DNA from: Ypsolopha sequella
Taxonomy: Eukaryota > Arthropoda > Insecta > Lepidoptera > Ypsolophidae
Reading direction: 5' to 3'
Assembly: GCA_934047225.1 (NCBI GenBank)
Contig: OW204012.1
Location: 1,302,001-1,366,000, forward strand
Length of the DNA: 64,000 bases
The translations under genes and the position numbers were made by a program. The first letter of the stretch is position 1. Each line of letters opens with the position of its first letter. This document shows, one piece after another, positions 1 to 10,381 of this stretch. Below the pieces are notes generated by a model. The model did no database searches. It had not been told where the DNA came from and saw nothing but the letters and a program-made list of their open reading frames with translations.

Positions 1-210
1 CGTCCGTCTGTCCGTCTGTCACCAGGCTGTATCTCATGAACCGTGATAGTTAGACAGTTGAAATTTTCACAGATGATGTATTTCTGTTGCCGCTATAACA
101 ACAAATACTAAAAACAGAATAAAATAAATATTTAAGGGGGCTCCCATACAACAGACATGTTTTTTTTGCCGTTTTTAAAGATAATGGTATGACTCGCACT
201 TGGCTGGTTT
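1..210 (-). repeat. Family A dispersed repeat, partial, reversed
   Basis: Reverse copy of a repeat seen in better form at 16177-16478, 47949-48263 and 62484-62790. It holds the (ACAGACGG)n-like stretch, the TATCTCATGAACCGTGATAG segment and the GGGGGCTCCCATACAA segment. About 30 bp near the head are missing, and the copy is cut by the window edge. The class (SINE, LINE tail or Helitron-related) cannot be settled from sequence alone. Confidence 0.8.
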
Positions 211-282
211 TATTTTTCTATCTTGTAATGCACTCTAAGTTTCCAAAGAAGAATACCCGAGGGGTGTGTCAGAGGAATTCTC

Positions 283-369
283 AAGGGGGTATATCGTCAA
301 GTGTGAAGGGGGTATATCGTCAAGTGTGAAGGGGGTATATCGTCAAGTGTAAAGGGGGTATATCGTCAA
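283..369. repeat. 23-bp tandem repeat, about 3.8 copies
   Basis: Direct reading shows units starting at 283, 306, 329 and 352. Each begins AAGGGGGTATATCGTCAAG; they differ by a single base, and the last is truncated. It abuts a diverged family B copy. Confidence 0.95.
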
Positions 370-772
370 AATCGACACTTTCTTAAGTTATTTATTTGCT
401 GTTCAAACTAAGTCCCAAGTTAAATAAATTAGTAAAAACAATTTCGGGACCTTTTTCTAGATTCTGGACTATCAGAAACGCGATTGGAGGAATTTTACTC
501 GATAGAAATAATTAATAAAATGAGGTCTAAATTAACTCTTCTTTTGATATTCTGTCAAATCTGGATAGCATACAGACTTCAAAAATATTTATTTAGATGG
601 GTTTTAACAATACCTAAATTACTGGTTATGGAAATTTCCATAGCTATTTTCGTTAATTTTGTATTAATTAAAAACAACTTTATGTCAATTTTCCCCGATT
701 CCGTCCCTCTTGCACTGCGTGTCTTTCCACTTGGAGTAACGGGGACCTTTGCATGGACGATATTACCTAAAC
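370..772 (+). mobile_element. Family B TTAA-type MITE, diverged copy
   Basis: Shares landmarks in order with the full copy at 18513-18937: the ACGCGATTGGAG block, CTCGATAGAAAT, AGATGGGTTTTAACA, and the CCGTCCCTC block followed by GGAGTAAC. The ends are eroded. The 162-codon open frame at 484-972 runs through it but carries no recognised domain and is probably fortuitous. Confidence 0.65.
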
Positions 773-1413
773 TGTCAAATGCAAGTCTGGCCGACATCGA
801 TACTTCCGAAGCCATAGACAATACAGCCCAGAAAGACGTCTATTGTTCAACATCTTGCGTACAAATAATTCTGTCAACAATCGAAACGGGATACTGCAAT
901 CCTATTGGCTCTTCCAATCTTACGTATAACGCCACAAACTTATCTTTCCTGAAGACGAAGACTCTAACGTAATGAATATAGAAGTCATTTGGTTTGGCCT
1001 ACCGAAGTCCGAAACATATAATTTTTGAGTGGCGAATTATATCTGCTGGTTCAGTCAGATGTGTTGACGGAAATTAGTCGCCTGTTATGAGGAGTCTGTA
1101 GGCTGTATTCGTCTATGTCCGAAGCACTAAACTGAACCATAGAGGAAAGAAAAACATTGGTTTTTACTGAGCTTTAGATATTTCGTACAGAGGCCAGCGG
1201 ATTACGTATTTGGCCAGCCATTTTCATCAACCACATTTCAACTGCCATATTTTCCCCGGAAAATAAAAAATCCAGTTTCCAGCCGGATAATCCTTCAGTG
1301 GTCAGGGTTCTGTGGCTGAGAGAGATGCACGAGACTTTACGGTCTACGATAGCGGTAGGGTGTCCATGGGGTTTTGGTGAGACGGGAGTTTGTGTTTTAG
1401 TGAAATTAATAAA
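773..1413. other. Unassigned sequence, no gene seen
   Basis: Mixed-composition DNA between repeats. I see no convincing coding region, RNA gene or repeat copy. Confidence 0.5.
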
Positions 1414-2050
1414 CAACGTGTAACAGAAAGGTGTAACCATACTTGAAGAGCTTATTCAGTCAATCCATCCATCCATCAGCCTAGTTCGTCCACTGCTGGA
1501 CATAAGCCTTTCCAGGACTTTGCCACTCCCGGTGGTCATCCTGGAAGGATTGCCCATACTCACACACGCTGGGCAGGCGTGTTGGTGAGCGTGGTGCCGG
1601 AACCCTCGCACCAGTGACGCCGCTGCCCAGTCTGTTCCATATAAGGCCCGGCTATTAGGGATGGATATAGCGCCATCCATCGGTCCCAGGCATGGTGGGC
1701 CTCCTGGTTTTTTGCCTGTGAGCTGTCCTCTTACTCTCCCCCGAATTACTCCGAGGGGGGTCTCCAAGTAAGATGGTGGTACCTCCACAGTCGAGCCCGG
1801 CATCAGCTCTACCAACTTGTAATCAATGTAATTCAGTCAATGGTATATATCAACTTTTACTATGGAACAAACCCTGTAGCTCGATTTTTTTTTTAATTAT
1901 TTTATAGAAAAATGCAATGCCGCTCGGCCGAAATGTATGGAAGGGCAGATTTATTTTTCGAGATTTCGGTGCTGGCTCCATAGTAAAAGTTCTTCTATAC
2001 CATTGACTGAATAAGCTTTTCAAATATGGTTACATCTTTCTGTTACACGT
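1414..2050. mobile_element. Family C foldback MITE, split by a family D insertion
   Basis: The left arm begins CAACGTGTAACAGAAAGG. The right arm ends with its inverse just before 2051. Arms of about 75 bp match the intact copies at 4603-4864 and 59239-59499. The left arm is interrupted at 1464 by the family D element, and 11 bp of the arm (ATTCAGTCAAT) occur on both sides of that insertion. Confidence 0.85.
1465..1830 (-). mobile_element. Family D short retroelement derived from a LINE tail
   Basis: Starts (reading the minus strand) at the CTCTACCA-complement end and finishes with a (GGAT)n tail at 1465. It is flanked by an exact 11-bp duplication, ATTCAGTCAAT, at 1454-1464 and 1831-1841, which is what target-primed retrotransposition leaves. 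Its last ~70 bp correspond to the end of the RTE-like frame at 46697-46996 (the VQQWT region). The 119-codon minus frame across it is not a gene in my view. Confidence 0.8.
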
Positions 2051-2053
2051 ATT

Positions 2054-2281
2054 GTCACGACATTAATCCCCGAAGGGGTGTCAGAGGTGTTCCGAGTGTG
2101 AACTGTGAAATGCAAGTCACAGTCCATACTCGGAACACCCGTGTGTCACCGACGATTATTAGGTCCCAACGTGATAGGTGTTTTTTTTTTAATTTAGATT
2201 TATTTAGGTATTGAACCCTATCGCCGCACTTCGGGTACAAATACACGCTTTTTAGTGCATGCTGGTTTCCTTACGATGTTG
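2054..2281 (-). mobile_element. tRNA-headed SINE, 5'-truncated
   Basis: Carries the SINE body in reverse: ATCCCCGAAGGGGTGTCAGA, the paired CTCGGAACACC / GTGTTCCGAG hairpin, and CCCTATCGCCG. A T-rich insertion of about 35 bp lies near 2181-2213. The tRNA-like head is missing. Confidence 0.8.
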
Positions 2282-3578
2282 GTAAGCAAGAATAAATACA
2301 AATATGAATTCAAATAGTTTATTTTGTAAAGTAGGTATACTTTTTACTATTCAAATTGAATATTATAAAAGTATATTAAATATTAATTAAATTTATTTAA
2401 TTATGGATGATTTTAGCCGAATAGAGAATCTGTTATATTCTGTTATCCATGGCTAAAACTAGGGATGGGCCGGTTTTGCATCAAAACTCATTATGTTTTA
2501 AATAAATTTAAATAGATAAGTACGGCCTCAATTATTTCTTAATATTTTGTTACAAATCCGGAGAAGTGTATGTGACTTAAGTCATAAAGTTCATACTACA
2601 TATTTTTACTTTTATCATATTATTTTGTTAATATAATGTCTTTAATTACCTATTTACTTTTAAATGAGATTGTTGTTGCCCATTTAAATTTCCCGGACAA
2701 ACCTATGTCTATTAAAGAAATTATAATGTTTCTATGCAAAATTCAGACAGAAGTTCCCTAATCTCCTATCCTGTACACACCCTACACGCAACCGGTTGCG
2801 GTCGGCCGGATCCGGTAATAACCGCCGTAACCCGGTTTGCACCGGTCCGTAAGTGGACCTTTGATGTGGCTTGTTTTCCATCATTTTTCCAAGGGTTTCT
2901 ATCCTTATTGTTGTAACATGTGAACTTGTTTTCCACGGGTCAAAAATGTTCAAGTTTTTAATTCTAATCCACCTAAGTATACTTTAAAATGTAATTAAAA
3001 CAGGGCTCGATACAGAAGCTACGTAGAAAACCTTCTTCTCGTGGCAAGAAAAAAAAAAATTAACTTGCGCGCCATCGAGTGTCGAGTGGCGGTACTTCAA
3101 TCGATTTCAAAGTTTAGCTAAGTTTAGGAAAGCTTTTTATTGTGTGAGCAAATATTTGCAGCTCGAAATCACGGAAAGGCTTTAAATGGCAAATTCGTTG
3201 AATTTTGTCGCCAATTATCGCTAGAACGACCGAAAGTTTCGAACGTTTATTTTTGTTTGATGAAAAAGTTTTCTCTTCGAAATCATGGCGGTTGCACCGA
3301 ATAGAACTTCGTTATTTTTTGCAGTTACAATGAAGAATTATTATCGAAATAAACCCGGAAATTTTTGGAAATTGATCGGTATTGAACAAATTTTCATCTC
3401 ATTTCTATTTACCGACTGGAAAGTCTGAAAGCGGATTAATTCCTAACTTATACGATCATGATCTTTATGACATTAGAAATAAGACCTGCCATAGAATACG
3501 GTAAGATAGTGCTGACTATACTTAAATGAAATGTGTCAATAACAGCAAATGTTCAATAATTTCAACCCTTACCACACA
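2282..3578. other. AT-rich intergenic stretch
   Basis: Mostly unassigned. A LINE-like tail resembling the end of the 29622-29877 repeat appears in reverse at about 2290-2335. A short GC-rich patch at 2770-2850 contains a perfect 14-bp palindrome. No gene seen. Confidence 0.45.
2790..2797. promoter_or_regulatory. Candidate Grainyhead-type site
   Basis: AACCGGTT lies at the centre of the perfect palindrome CGCAACCGGTTGCG (2787-2800). AACCGGTT is the known Grainyhead consensus. Function here is inference, with no adjacent gene to support it. Confidence 0.25.
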
Positions 3579-3651
3579 GCCCGGCTAGCTCAGTCGGTAG
3601 AGCATGAGACTCTTAATCTCAGGGTCGTGGGTTCGAGCCCCACGTTGGGCG
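3579..3651 (+). tRNA. tRNA-Lys (CTT)
   Basis: A 73-nt cloverleaf. The acceptor stem GCCCGGC pairs with GTTGGGC (two G-U pairs), followed by discriminator G. The A box TAGCTCAGTCGG and B box GGTTCGAGCCC are intact. Anticodon stem TGAGA/TCTCA encloses loop CTCTTAA, giving anticodon CTT at 3612-3614. There is no intron. CCA is not encoded, as expected for a eukaryote. The intact stems and a T4 terminator six bases downstream mark this as a functional gene rather than one of the tRNA-derived SINEs nearby. It delivers lysine at AAG codons. Confidence 0.97.
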
Positions 3652-3656
3652 AATTC

Positions 3657-3660
3657 TTTT
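3657..3660 (+). terminator. RNA polymerase III terminator of tRNA-Lys
   Basis: A TTTT run five bases after the last tRNA base. Confidence 0.8.
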
Positions 3661-4037
3661 ATGTTTCTGTTTTTATTTTGACATAAGCTTAAAGTTAAAA
3701 AAAAAAACTGATTCTGTAAGTTTCATCTTCTATGTGTCAAGACTTTCAAAAGTAAATTTCAAAGTTCATGAGTTTATTATTTTGGCCACATTATTAACAG
3801 TTTTAATTTGGATACTGGAGCTATAGATTATATAGTGCCCATTTAAACCTACCAAAAATAAATTGAGAAAAAAAAAGGGGCCGAGTTCAGTACAAAGGCA
3901 TTGCAGTATTTTCGGCTACGCCGAAACAAGAATTGAGATCAAATTGCATGCCGAGGTTTATGGATTTACTTAACATAACTGCAAAAGTACAACATTCTTC
4001 ACTATTTTCCTAAAGAAAGTCCTTGCTATTGAATATA
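3661..4037. other. Unassigned AT-rich sequence
   Basis: No gene or repeat recognised between the tRNA-Lys terminator and the family E MITE. Confidence 0.5.
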
Positions 4038-4299
4038 CAAGGTGACATTTTGATCATCATCCAAATTCATACTGGAGGCTTGATAAGTGATCAGTAGCTT
4101 GGATTAATAACAATTTTTGTGAAATTCCTAAAATGAAATTTGGGCTTCCCATAGAAATTCACTTCCAGTCCCGAGTGAGTCACTATGGGGAGTCAAAATT
4201 TCATTTTCCGAATTTTACCAAAATTGTTATTGATCCATGATACTAATCATTTACCAAGCCACCAGTATGAATTTGGATGATGATCAAAAAGTCACCTTG
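4038..4299. mobile_element. Family E foldback MITE with TA target site
   Basis: Begins CAAGGTGACATTTTGATC and ends with the inverse, flanked by TA on both sides (4036-4037, 4300-4301). Inverted arms of over 90 bp; further copies at 51950-52211 and 55399-55660. TA flanks suggest mobilisation by an IS630-Tc1-mariner type transposase. Confidence 0.9.
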
Positions 4300-4602
4300 T
4301 ATAGAACTTGGCAAGTTTTCACAGCTTTTGAAAAGGGATACACAGATATATAATGTTCTCTTTGGGGATACATGTCAAAATAAGGAAGGGAAAAAAATTA
4401 CATGATCTGTGAATTTATTTATAAGTAAGCAATGTACTAAGACAAAAACTTGCTTTTGTCTAAAAAGAATATATTTCCAACTTATTTTTTATTGTTTTTT
4501 AAACGATCCGCAGACGTGGTTAAGGAATACACTTGTTTTTTTTTTGTTTTTAACTACGTAACAGAAATATGGAGTCGTTTTGTTTTGCCTACAAAATATA
4601 TA

Positions 4603-4864
4603 CAACGTGTAACAGAAAGGTGTGACCATATTTGAAGAGCTTATTCAGTCAATGGTATAGAACAACTTTTACTATGGAACAAAACCAGTGAATCGAAAAA
4701 AAAATAATAACTGTTTCATAGAAAAATGCAATGCCACACGGCCGAAACGTATGAAAGGGCAGATTTTTTTTTCGAGATTTCAGGGTTGGCACCATAGTAA
4801 AAGTTGTTCTATACCATTCTGAATAAGCTCTTCAAATATGGTCACACCTTTCTGTTACACGTTG
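4603..4864. mobile_element. Family C foldback MITE, intact, TA target site
   Basis: Begins CAACGTGTAACAGAAAGG and ends with its inverse, flanked by TA. Long inverted arms enclose a centre containing AAAATGCAATGCCACACGG. Copies at 1414-2050 and 59239-59499. Confidence 0.92.
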
Positions 4865-5146
4865 TATAAGTATTAGTTAAAAACCCTCCAATTTGTTGTA
4901 TCGCGTGATTACCCGTCCAAAAAAAAGAGGTCAAAAAGCCGGGTTAGCGACAACTCGGCCCGAATAATAATACCAGATATTTCACTTAACACCTTAACAC
5001 AGGCAAAAAACGATATTTTATAATAAATCATTATTACTATTTACTTTTTCGAAGAATTTCCTGTTTTATTTACATACAAAGCAGGAAAACATAATTTTCT
5101 ACAACGCCTATTGCAATTACATAATGAATGAATGAATACACACTTT

Positions 5147-5244
5147 CCCTGCGGTCCAAAATAGAATTACAATGAATAATAAGCCATTCACTTCATACTT
5201 TCGTAATCGATTTTAGCGATGTAATTCTATTTCGGACCGCAGGG
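5147..5244. mobile_element. Short foldback element
   Basis: Arms CCCTGCGGTCC-AAATAGAATTACA and the inverse GTAATTCTATTTCGGACCGC with a ~45-bp loop. Only one copy seen here. Confidence 0.7.
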
Positions 5245-5349
5245 TTTATTGCACACGGTCAAATAAAAAATTGAGTACAGAGTTTTATTACATATGTATA
5301 TACAAGTGGAACCCGCTCCGTATTTTTCGTCCGTTTGATGTGAAGTATT

Positions 5350-5661
5350 TTTTAAATATTTTTCTCATCTTTACCGCGATGCTTTTGTAAAAACCAGGGA
5401 CATACACCAATTCATATTGGCCGTCTAAATGAAGTCCTAAAATTTATTTGATTGAATTGTTTTTCCTTTGCGAATTATTTTGGTACTTAGACATTATGAA
5501 GAACTATTCGGAACGGGCTCGTAAGTACCAAAATAATTTGCAAAGGAGAAACAATTCAATGAAATAATTTTAGGCATTCATTTAAACGGCCAATATGAAG
5601 TGGTGTATGTCCTTGGTTTTTCCAAAAACATCGCGATAAAGGCCAGAAAAATGTTTAACAA
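5350..5661. mobile_element. ~310-bp foldback MITE
   Basis: Two arms of about 140 bp in inverted order. Left landmarks are CCGCGATGCTTTTGTAAAAA, GGGACATACACC and CCTTTGCGAATTATTTTGG; the same landmarks appear inverted at 5525-5655. A single copy in this window. Confidence 0.85.
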
Positions 5662-5805
5662 AATGTTTTGCACTAAAACTGTCGTCGTCGCGGACCGGGC
5701 TCTTAAGATGAAGTTGCGGAAGCCGAAAATTGGCGATAGTAACTCGTACCTAACAACTTTTCATGAAAAATAATTTAGAAATCGAAAAAAGAAAATGTTG
5801 TTTCA

Positions 5806-5930
5806 TACATTTTGGTCGGGTAGCTAAGTAATTTTTCTATGGAACAGCTAATTTTTTTTCGCGATTCAAGGGTTGGCTCCATAGTAAAAGCTGTTTGTAT
5901 GGACGAGTTTAACCAGTTTCTCGCTTCCGC
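5806..5930. repeat. Diverged relative of family C
   Basis: TCTATGGAACAGCT with a poly-T block, then GGTTGGCTCCATAGTAAAAG, as in the centre and right arm of family C. Ends not resolved. Confidence 0.5.
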
Positions 5931-6299
5931 AATATCGGGTATTTAGTTAATAGACTACTATATTTAAATGAAAACACTAAATAACACTAAACTGATCATA
6001 CTGAACCACTTTCCCTAAGACACATACCCGCAGAAATGAAAAAAATATTTTCACGTTTCCGCATATACTAAGTAATTTTATTTTGAAGATAAAAATTTTT
6101 TTTTTTTGGCACAATATTTTTTATTTTTGGGAAGTGTCGTCCAGTGTGATAAGTAATTTTTTTATTTTATTTAAAGAATAAATAAGTTTATAAAAATAAT
6201 ATAAATGAAAATAAATATATTATATAAAAAACATCATTGATCTATTAAGGAAAAAATGCTTTAAATGAATAGATAACCTCTTTGGCTATGTTGTTCACC

Positions 6300-6372
6300 G
6301 GGGGCGTAGCTCAGATGGTAGAGCGCTCGCTTAGCATGCGAGAGGTACCGGGATCGATACCCGGCGCCTCCA
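6300..6372 (+). tRNA. tRNA-Ala (AGC)
   Basis: A 73-nt cloverleaf with acceptor GGGGGCG pairing to CGCCTCC (one G-U) and discriminator A. The A box TAGCTCAGATGG and B box GGGATCGATACC are present. Anticodon stem CTCGC/GCGAG encloses loop TTAGCAT, so the anticodon is AGC at 6333-6335. There is no intron and no encoded CCA. T runs follow at 6376-6379 and 6381-6386. It delivers alanine at GCU/GCC codons. Unlike the SINE tRNA-like heads in this window, every stem pairs, so I call it a real gene. Confidence 0.97.
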
Positions 6373-6375
6373 AAA

Positions 6376-6386
6376 TTTTGTTTTTT
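6376..6386 (+). terminator. RNA polymerase III terminator of tRNA-Ala
   Basis: TTTT then G then TTTTTT starting four bases after the tRNA. Confidence 0.8.
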
Positions 6387-7920
6387 ATTATTTTATTTCC
6401 ACTATGGAAATGGCAATTTTAAAAATAAATAGAGACATCTTTATCATTTTATGCAAGCAAATCGAATTTTCCTTTCTTCAGCTGCATTCAAACTGACGAC
6501 GCACTGGACCCGTTCACGTGAGAGGAGAGATAATAGCGCTTAGAATTTCTAGACTACACAGTAAATCAAAATAAACTTGATATTTTCCAAGGAAAAGGTT
6601 TAAAATTGCGCCGAGAAAAATTTTGGCTTTGATTTTATTTGTAATTTGTCTGACTGGGTACTTTGACGATAGATTCAAATGGGACCCGAGCATTAGCTTA
6701 AATAAGTATACAGTAATTACATACATTTATGTAAACTCTGTATTATCTACCATGTTATTAATACCTTTCTTAGACAAAATAACTTGAGTAAGAAAAAAAT
6801 AAAACTACGAGGCGGAAGCGTTTTAGCTACTCTCCGCTAGATGGCGCGACCTACCAGATTTCGCTTCTCAACTATTTTCACAACAATGCATAGTTTGGGC
6901 ACAATTCCGCTAAGATATTCAACTCCGCGTTAAAGTTTGAATTTATGCCAAATTGTGAGGTCGATAGAGATGCTTCCAGGGTAAAGTTTATGTTTGAACG
7001 CCGCTTTTGGAAGCACAAGATTAAACTATTGCTCCTGAACGGGCTTTGTCTAGAGTCTAGAATTAAACATTTTAGTCAGTTGCCACTTGGCGTCTAAGTT
7101 ATAATAATGAAATCTTTCTGCTGTAATAAAGCAATATGATTTTATTACTGGCACTTCGACTGGATAGATTTTGTTTTGAGATGAAAGGGGGTGGGTCATT
7201 TTCCATTTTTTTTGCAAGAAAACCGCCTTTGTCGTAGGTAGGGTTGCCATCTGTAAAATCTTTAAACTACGACAATGCACTTGAAAACCCCGGATTTTCG
7301 AGCGTAAAACCCGGACATAGGTATTTGTCTGTTCCTTTTAATAAAATTGTTATGATTTATTTATAAAGTAAAATACCTGAAACTTTAACAATATCATGGA
7401 CGGATAGCAACCGTCAAACAGAAAATAGTAACGTGACGTGACGTTATTGCTGACTCTACAATCAACGCCTTCTACAGAACCATTTTCAGGTATAACTCAA
7501 TAGCATTTCGGAATTTCCCGCTGAATCGTATAACATCTCTTTTGGAAAATAATATGCTGTAGCTAAAATTCGATTAATAAATTCTGACATTTTAGGGTTC
7601 CACAGCTGAATAATGCTTTTGTTAATAATCTTCGTTCATTTACTAGGTATTAAACTTCTATCTGCGATAACGCCCAAATGTTTTTTAAAATTAATTTCAT
7701 TTGGAATAAATTTATAAAAATATGTGTCTTTTTATTCGCGTTTTATATAAAAACTACTCAATCGATTTGAACGAAGTTTTCACTGTTGCAAGGCTTATTA
7801 TCTCCAAAATAACTAAAGATTTAAATTATTACAATAAGGTTGTTAAAATTAAAGTTAAGACTTGAACCAGATTCAAAGAGTAAACACAAGGTTTGATGGT
7901 TTATAATGGATAATAATAGT
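6387..7920. other. Unassigned stretch
   Basis: AT-rich with no recognised gene. It contains the AGATGGCGC motif at 6839-6847. Short open frames on both strands lack domains. Confidence 0.5.
6839..6847 (+). promoter_or_regulatory. Candidate CTCF-type motif
   Basis: CTAGATGGCGCG contains AGATGGCGC, which fits the insect CTCF core AGRKGGCGC as I know it. A near-identical motif recurs elsewhere in the window. Binding is inference. Confidence 0.25.
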
Positions 7921-8060
7921 TTGACCACCTAAAAATACTAAATAAGCATCTCAATTACTAACTTGGCATCAACTAGGTTAGGTCAGATTTCAACTTATTA
8001 TTTTTGATGCCAACTTACTAATTTTGACGCTGATTTTTGTATTTTTCGATGGTCAGTTAA
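7921..8060. mobile_element. Family R short TIR element
   Basis: Left end TTGACCACCTAAAAATACTA; right end is the inverse with CGATGGTCAGTTAA. TTGGCATCAA and TTGATGCCAA form the inner ends of the arms. Copies at 27636-27919 and 49505-49634. Confidence 0.75.
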
Positions 8061-8827
8061 TTACAATCCGTTTATAATTACTTTAAGGCCTTAAGAGCTG
8101 CGAAAGAGCCGCCAATAAAAAAAAAATGTATCTACCGAGCAGAATAATTATTTAAAGTCTGCTTAATTAAATGCTCAGAAACAGAAATACCAATGAAGTA
8201 CCTATTGCTTTCATAGACAATGTCTTCGATGAGCTAAAATTGCAACTTTTTTTTAAATTAAAGATTTTATCTATAAATAGACCTTGTTCCTGAAAACAAA
8301 TGGTTCTTTGCTATTTCAAGCAAAGATTTCAAAAGTAAAGATAAGCCCTTACTGTAGTATGACAGCACCAAAATGTTTCCACCTTTAAATAGGTGACGCT
8401 CACACGTTTGGAATCAGTGCTCATCTGAACACAGTGATAGTTGGACGCCATAAGTGCACTTAAAGTTAATCATTTTAACAACTTTAGTAGTCTGATCAGT
8501 TTGCTGACCGTAGGTAGACAGATTGCGCACTCATAAGTTTTACTCATAATTATGTTACCGCACGCATTCAAAAACAATGCAAAAGATTTTAGGTGCCAGG
8601 GCTCATCTATACGTTTGAAATCTTTGATTTCAAGGCATTTAGCTGAACAGATTCGTAATAAGGGGAAGCAAGACTTTTTTTTTAAATCTAAAGACACTTT
8701 CACATCTCGAAAAATAATATATTCTCGGCCTGGCCAAGGCTCGTTACAGACGTCACAAAAAATGGATCCAAGCTATGGTCTACACTACAATCTATTGTTT
8801 TACTAGACATAATGAGAATTTAGAGCG
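8061..8827. other. Unassigned stretch
   Basis: AT-rich. Two overlapping short open frames on opposite strands at 8470-8806 have no domain and are rejected as genes. Confidence 0.5.
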
Positions 8828-9485
8828 TTAAGAGCGGTTTCACAGCCGGATTGTGAAAAACCCGCCGTTTTCTAATTAATCGAAACAGGACACTTAAATT
8901 CTAAATTCACTCAATAGTTATTCAACAAAACATTAGTAAGTAAGTAATATATTTATTTCATGTCAAGATATACATAATACACATACATAACACAGAATGG
9001 TAACTTGAAAAAAACTAAAATGAAAAAATTTTATATAATAAAAACCTTACACTATTACCAGAATAAAGAAAAATATGTACAAAAATAAAACTATTTGGTG
9101 GCAAGAAAAAGGTATTATTTCAGCATATTGCTACAAAACATTTAGCTTTGCAGCACTGGTTTTCGAATAATACCCGAATGAAGTGACTCACGGGAGCCAG
9201 TGTGCGTTAAAGTCATTCGGACCTGTGACTAAACCATAAAACTATTATTACCTATGTATTGTGTATGTTGCCATCGCAAAGTTTCTATTGGTTTCTGTAG
9301 ATTCGAAATTCAAAATTTTCGTAATTCTATTTTACAGAAATCAATGGAAACTTTGCGATTGTAGCTTACACAATACATAGGTAATAAAGTTATGTTGAAT
9401 AACTATTGAGTGAATTTAAGTGTTATATTTCGATTAATTAGAAAAAGGCAGGTTTTTCACAATCCGGCTGCAAAACCGCTCTTAA
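8828..9485. mobile_element. Family J foldback element ending in TTAA
   Basis: TTAAGAGCGG at 8828 and CCGCTCTTAA at 9485 are the outer ends of inverted arms of about 105 bp (8828-8935 and 9380-9485). The centre holds an AT-rich LINE-tail-like stretch and a second foldback at 9245-9386. TTAA termini are typical of piggyBac-type insertion; that link is inference. Confidence 0.8.
9245..9386. mobile_element. Inner foldback within family J
   Basis: TTACCTATGTATTGTGTA and CATCGCAAAGTTTC at the left reappear inverted at the right (GAAACTTTGCGAT, TACACAATACATAGGTAA). It is either a nested insertion or the true core hairpin of family J. Confidence 0.75.
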
Positions 9486-10127
9486 ATTACCATAAAATGG
9501 CAAGGTTAGTCGATAGTTTCACTTCACAAAGCGAATGGGACAATATCATTGGCATTTTGGTGAAAATGTCAGTCCCCATGGCTCCACAAACAGTAAAAGG
9601 TTACCATCATTTTACCTTGGGGTGTTGTAGGACCCCATTGTTCGTGAATGTCAGAACATACCTTCGAGCGTATTGAAGAATTAAACTTTGGGGTGCTCGA
9701 GTGGCGTAAACTTAGACACTAACTCTTATTGCTCTAAATACGACAGCAACCGGGACTTTAACTAAGGTAGGCTTGTCACCACCCTCATGATGAAACCGTG
9801 CCGCCAAGCGACTCATTGTGTTCCAGCATGACGTCACAAGAAACCGTAAAGGGCGGTTACTCTACATTTTAGGTACGCTCTGGGCGATTCATCCTAGCTG
9901 TCTTGGATGCTTTCCATCAGGCAGGCACAATAGTGGCCAAGGGTGTAAAAAGAAATGGGAAAAAACAAGTTTTGTAAATATATTTTTGAAAAATGTAAAG
10001 GGGATTCAAAAGTGTTTCAGAGTGTGGAACGAATAGTTGATTTTTACATCCCAACGGTGAACATTATTTTAGGCATACATTTTTAGGGCATGCAAGTTTC
10101 ATCATCCATCACAGGATTAATGAATAT
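9486..10127. other. Unassigned stretch with a TGACGTCA palindrome
   Basis: No gene recognised. A CRE-like TGACGTCA is at 9829-9836. The block 9860-10060 reads like part of a dispersed repeat, but I see no second copy here. Confidence 0.4.
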
Positions 10128-10250
10128 TACAATTTATTGCACAAAAATAAAATAAGAACATAAGAAAGAACAGACAGAAGGCAAGGGCGGACTTATTCCT
10201 ACAAGAAATATCTTCCAGTCAACCTTGGGAAACGTAGAGACATTTAATAT
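10128..10250 (-). repeat. LINE 3'-UTR fragment, reversed
   Basis: On the minus strand it reads TTTCCCAAGGTTGACTGGAA, then a TAAGTCCGCC block, and ends near TGTGCAATAAATTG with a polyadenylation-like signal. This matches my recollection of lepidopteran LINE 3' ends. Confidence 0.5.
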
Positions 10251-10381
10251 AAAAAGTTATTTTGTACTTAAAACCTAGACATAAATATACTACATACAAA
10301 TACATACATAAATACACAGATAAATATATACAAACAAACAAGGAACAAATTCTTTTATGAAAATAAATTCCAAAAAACTTA

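Noticed and set aside
484..972. 162-codon open frame near the left edge
   Set aside because: It overlaps a diverged family B MITE; the readable part is repeat-derived and has no domain.
1456..1815. 119-codon minus-strand frame
   Set aside because: It coincides with the family D element; the real coding trace there is on the other strand (VQQWT tail).
9829..9836. TGACGTCA as a CREB/ATF site
   Set aside because: An 8-bp palindrome can occur by chance in 64 kb and nothing around it looks like a promoter.
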